Source: Olsenella sp. Marseille-P4559 (GTDB lineage Bacteria > Actinomycetota > Coriobacteriia > Coriobacteriales > Atopobiaceae). From it: 64,000 nucleotides of DNA. Position 1 is the first letter of the stretch; every line of letters starts with the position of its first letter. Below the pieces are notes generated by a model. It worked only from the letters and a program-made list of their open reading frames with translations, did not search any database and was not told the DNA's origin. The position numbers were made by a program, and so were the translations under genes. The stretch covers positions 204,375 to 268,374 of the forward strand of contig NZ_LR027573.1 of NCBI RefSeq assembly GCF_900605015.1. The letters run 5' to 3'. Below, piece after piece: positions 60,895-64,000 of the stretch.

Positions 60895-62649
60895 TTAGTG
60901 CCTCTGTGAAATCTTCACTCCCACAGCAATGGCAACTGCGCCCGCGGCCAGAAGCACTACGGCACCAAAGGCCAGCGACGACATCGCATCACCTGTCTGA
61001 GGTACTTTCTCAGCACTGGAAGTGGCTGGGCGCCTGACAGCCGGCTTGGTATCGGGCTTGGTGGTGTCGGGCGTGGGCTCATCGCCAGAGCCGGGATCCG
61101 GCGCGGGAGGCTCGGGCGTCTCGACAACGTAGGCCAGGGACGGAACGTCAAAATCCTCTGGGGCACGCACAACGCCGTTGGAGTTAACAGGGGAAAGCGT
61201 CGCCTTGGTGTTGGTCGCAAGCTCGTAGCTGCCCGGCTCGGTCGGGGCCTGCGCAAGCGTGAGGTTATAGGTCAGTTTCACGGGAGCAAAGTTCGAGATG
61301 GGCTCATGAGCCGTAAGCGCATAAGCATCCGCGTCCGGATCGTAGACCAAGGTGAAGCGCACCGTCGTGTCGCCCTTGCTGTGGAAGCTCCACATGTTTG
61401 CGCCCTCATTCGTTGCCTCAAGCTGCTCGTCACCAACGCTGAGCGCTGCCGACCCCGGAACGAAGTCGAAGTCATACGCGTCACCCTTGCCCATGGAGTC
61501 GATGATGATGGAGCCGGCTCCACACGCATACAGGATATTGTCGCCAATCTGCGAAAAGTCGAGCTCACTACCGCCATTTAGCTCATCCATGAACTTGACG
61601 GAGAAGTCGGAATCACTGCCGGTACGCACCGCATAGCAGTTGTAGCCCTCACCCTTCAGCGCCTGCCATGTGCCATAGGCCTCATAGACCGCCCGGTCGG
61701 GCGCCATGGCGTGATCTGCCTGGGTTCCGTGCTCGATGTAAGCGAAGTTCGGGTCGGTGATGGCTCCCGTTGCGGCGTCTTTCACCTTGGGCGTCGCATC
61801 GTTGCCGTACGTCGCGAAATCAAACGCGTACTTGTCGCCGTCGGTCTTCACCCACTCTTGGAGGTGGGAGTAGTAGTCGCTCCAGTTGCCGTACGGCATG
61901 GCATACGTTGCAGAGCCGGGCGTGCGCGCCTGCCGCCATTCGTCGATCATGCCGTAGTAGACGAAGTCCTTTGCATTGAAATCACTTGCAGGCTGCTGGG
62001 AGCTCTGGTCCAAATAGGTGTACTGGTAGTAGATGTCCTTCACGTTGCCGTCTGCGCCGGTGAACAGGCGCGTCAGGCCGTCGCTGACCATGATGACGTA
62101 CTTGCGGTTCGCGGGGGTGGTGGTGTCGGCGTCGAGCATGGCCTTGGCCTTGAGCAGCCCATCGTGCATGTTGGTCCCGGACTTCATATCACCGGTGTAG
62201 CCACCCGTGATGGCACTCTTGAACGAGTCGACGTTATCGGTGGTAAGCGTCGAGAGCTCCTTCTCCACGTGGCCGTCGCCCTTGAACGACACAACGCCTA
62301 GCCGCACCTGGTCGACGCCGCCCGCCTCGGCAACAAGCCGGTCGAGCGTCGCAGTAGCGTCCTTGATGGCATCGTCCTTGCAGCTTGAGTTGTCCACGAC
62401 AAAGACGATGTCGGAGGAAAGCACAGCCTCGGCACTTGGAAGCTGGAGCGTGACCTGTGCAGTCTTGCCCTCCTCAAGCCAGGTTGCAACCTTGGACTTG
62501 GGAATCGTCCAACTGGTCCCTTGGCCAGAATTGCTCGCTTCCGCCCTGGCAGGCATCGGCAGCACCGCCAAGAGGGCGAGGGCAAACGCAGCGATAAACG
62601 TGATGGTCACAGGCCTCCGTTTATGTAGTGTCACTGCATGGCTCAACAT
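60895..62649 (-). CDS. LPXTG-type surface protein with a von Willebrand A domain
   Basis: A 584-residue protein. The signal peptide ends about PMPARAEA (residue 37). A vWA domain starts near residue 80, with the MIDAS motif VVDNSSC (third serine replaced by Cys), GTNMHDGL and MVSDGL. A beta-rich region follows, then a Pro/Asp/Thr spacer, the sortase motif VPQTG near residue 550, a transmembrane helix and a basic KISQRH tail. GGAAGGGG precedes ATG at 62649. It is probably an adhesin or pilus-tip-like protein anchored to peptidoglycan. Confidence 0.9.
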   Translation of the reverse strand: MLSHAVTLHKRRPVTITFIAAFALALLAVLPMPARAEASNSGQGTSWTIPKSKVATWLEEGKTAQVTLQLPSAEAVLSSDIVFVVDNSSCKDDAIKDATATLDRLVAEAGGVDQVRLGVVSFKGDGHVEKELSTLTTDNVDSFKSAITGGYTGDMKSGTNMHDGLLKAKAMLDADTTTPANRKYVIMVSDGLTRLFTGADGNVKDIYYQYTYLDQSSQQPASDFNAKDFVYYGMIDEWRQARTPGSATYAMPYGNWSDYYSHLQEWVKTDGDKYAFDFATYGNDATPKVKDAATGAITDPNFAYIEHGTQADHAMAPDRAVYEAYGTWQALKGEGYNCYAVRTGSDSDFSVKFMDELNGGSELDFSQIGDNILYACGAGSIIIDSMGKGDAYDFDFVPGSAALSVGDEQLEATNEGANMWSFHSKGDTTVRFTLVYDPDADAYALTAHEPISNFAPVKLTYNLTLAQAPTEPGSYELATNTKATLSPVNSNGVVRAPEDFDVPSLAYVVETPEPPAPDPGSGDEPTPDTTKPDTKPAVRRPATSSAEKVPQTGDAMSSLAFGAVVLLAAGAVAIAVGVKISQRH

Positions 62650-62826
62650 CGCTTCCCCTTCCGTAAGAACGGCCGCACAGGCTCCCAAAACCGTATTACG
62701 TAGCCTCAAGGATAGCACCGTATCAAGGGTTTCTTTAAGTGAGTTTCTCGCATTCTAAGTTAACCTATTTTGACTGTAATGGCAGGCAGAAACGGACTGG
62801 CAATCGCGCGCGGGCCAGCGGCGAGG

Positions 62827-62855
62827 TGAGACAAGGGGGCTGTCCCCCTGTCTCA
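62827..62855. repeat. TGAGACAAGGGGG/CCCCCTGTCTCA palindromic repeat, copy 3
   Basis: The longest copy of the family at 1577 and 22134, followed by TTTTG. It could also terminate transcription arriving on the plus strand. Confidence 0.8.
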
Positions 62856-62952
62856 TTTTGGTTGGATGGGGCATCCGCCTTGGCTCATAATCTCAGGCAC
62901 CCCGCCTGTTGGCCGGCACAAACACGACCGCATGCGTACGATACCAGCGAGA

Positions 62953-64000
62953 ATGGACGCGACGATGCCTGACACAGCCCTCCGCATCACATCCTATTTC
63001 AGGAATGTCCTCGGCACCTCGAACATGGTGATGGTCAACTTCAGGGGAAGTGCGGTCGAGCGCACGGGGAACGGCAGGCCAAGGCGAGAGGGCTATACCG
63101 CCGCAGGCGATACGGAAGGGATAGAATCCGGAAAGCTTGCGGGTGAAGTCCTGGACAGCCTCCTCGAGTCTCTCGACAGCGGCAAGAAGCGCAAGGCTCT
63201 CCGAGAAGGTACGCTGCCGGTACTTCTCGTGCTACGCTCCATGAGAGGAAAGGCCGACACAGCCCCCGACAACCAGCAGGCACTTCTGGTGGCCCCGGCG
63301 AACGCGTCTCTCGCCAGAAGCGACAGGGGAGCCCTTGGCTATCCCGTCGACTGGCGAGCAAAGAGCCCTTGGATCCCCCGGCCGCTTCTCGAGGAGACGG
63401 CGGCTTCCAAGGAGGAAGCCGGTCGCAAGGAAGAGCTAGCCATAGGCGCCTATACAGCCTACAGCTCCTTTGTCTCCGCCTCGTCAATGCGCAGGTCGAA
63501 GATAGATGCACTCGAGGGGCGGGCCCAATGGCGAGCGTACCTGGCCTATTGCGAGGAGCTCTTCCGGGCTGCAGCTCCCGATGCGGAAGCGCGACTCAAT
63601 GCGGCAGACGCCATACTCGACAAAGATGGATACGTCCTCGTCGACACGCAGGTCAATGCCTCGGCAAACGTCGCGGACCTCTATCACACAATCGCAGCGC
63701 GGCTGGACCAAGCCCCAGACGATGCCACCCTCGCACTCTATCGCGGGCTTCTCAATGTTGGCCCTCGCCATCAAGAACTTGCGTCCGACGCGACATCGCT
63801 CCGGCAGATGCTCGAGCATTGCGGCACCATGAGCAGGGAGTATCCGCTCGCACGCTCCCAGAAGACAGCGGTGCATGCCTATGCGGCGCTCAGCGAAGGC
63901 CAGGTGCTCGCCGTAAGCGGCCCTCCTGGGACCGGAAAGACCACGCTGCTTGAGTCCATCGTCGCAGACACGCTTGTACGGCACGCGCTCAACGGCCGAG
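62953..64000 (+). CDS. DNA2/NAM7-like superfamily I helicase or AAA ATPase, 5' part only
   Basis: The frame is open from ATG at 62953 (or 62965, MPDTALRITSYF) to the right edge, at least 349 residues. The first ~310 residues match nothing I recognise. Then SQKTAVHAYAALSEGQVLAV leads to the Walker A SGPPGTGKTTLLESIVAD, as in UvrD/DNA2/NAM7-type helicases of large size. The rest lies outside, so helicase motifs II-VI cannot be checked. Such proteins can belong to defence loci or act alone. Confidence 0.75.
   Translation, partial: MDATMPDTALRITSYFRNVLGTSNMVMVNFRGSAVERTGNGRPRREGYTAAGDTEGIESGKLAGEVLDSLLESLDSGKKRKALREGTLPVLLVLRSMRGKADTAPDNQQALLVAPANASLARSDRGALGYPVDWRAKSPWIPRPLLEETAASKEEAGRKEELAIGAYTAYSSFVSASSMRRSKIDALEGRAQWRAYLAYCEELFRAAAPDAEARLNAADAILDKDGYVLVDTQVNASANVADLYHTIAARLDQAPDDATLALYRGLLNVGPRHQELASDATSLRQMLEHCGTMSREYPLARSQKTAVHAYAALSEGQVLAVSGPPGTGKTTLLESIVADTLVRHALNGR

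Overview
The window is high-GC bacterial DNA, about 60% or more G+C by eye. The gene families point to the Actinomycetota, most likely a host-associated member of the Coriobacteriia (Olsenella/Atopobium/Collinsella type). The pointers are an XRE-domain aminotransferase of the kind I recall from bifidobacteria, a zinc-ribbon type IA topoisomerase beside a Tat operon, a DUF3793-flavodoxin pair, an LPXTG-type von Willebrand A surface protein, and feoAAB. The lineage is inferred from gene content only. No rRNA or tRNA gene was seen.

Layout, left to right. 1-2.6 kb: DUF47 regulator with a PiT phosphate transporter, then a HAD phosphatase. 2.7-7.4 kb: an array of five palindromes, then a MarR regulator with two operator palindromes driving a heterodimeric ABC exporter. 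7.5-17.2 kb: one minus-strand carbohydrate/polyol cluster (two zinc dehydrogenases, an allulose-6-phosphate-type epimerase, MFS transporter, class II aldolase, PfkB kinase, aldo/keto reductase, dicarboxylate-type symporter, DeoR regulator). 17.2-18.3 kb: repeats. 18.3-20.5 kb: XRE-aminotransferase fusion and a divergent small membrane protein separated by five AAGTTCAA boxes. 20.6-26.6 kb: HxlR/FMN reductase, a gene remnant, M18 aminopeptidase, and a peroxide operon (glutathione peroxidase, OhrR, cation efflux). 26.7-30.8 kb: enolase, MetE-like methyltransferase, LysR. 30.9-42.3 kb: metal and redox genes: flavodoxin, DUF3793, P-type ATPase, Nramp, dead trxB/ahpC next to an intact Fur/PerR gene, and feoAAB with small accessory ORFs. 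42.6-48 kb: a run of TPR protein, STAS protein, TatA, TatC and topoisomerase. 48.3-51.6 kb: aminotransferase, glutaredoxin, MGMT-like protein. 51.7-60.9 kb: a decayed stretch with several pseudogenes, a second ABC pair, YbaN/YgbA-like proteins, LysR and a broken threonine aldolase. 60.9-64 kb: a surface vWA protein and the start of a helicase-like gene that runs off the edge.

Two themes stand out. First, intergenic DNA is packed with at least five unrelated palindromic repeat families. The most striking is a ~140-bp element with CTGCCACCAACCGT-type ends, found seven times, six of them as three oppositely oriented pairs. Second, four near-identical GTTAGCCATAGTTTACTC-like boxes lie before feoAAB, before flavodoxin/DUF3793 (or the P-type ATPase), before the second ABC pair, and at an orphan site behind enolase. 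They suggest a small iron-type regulon.
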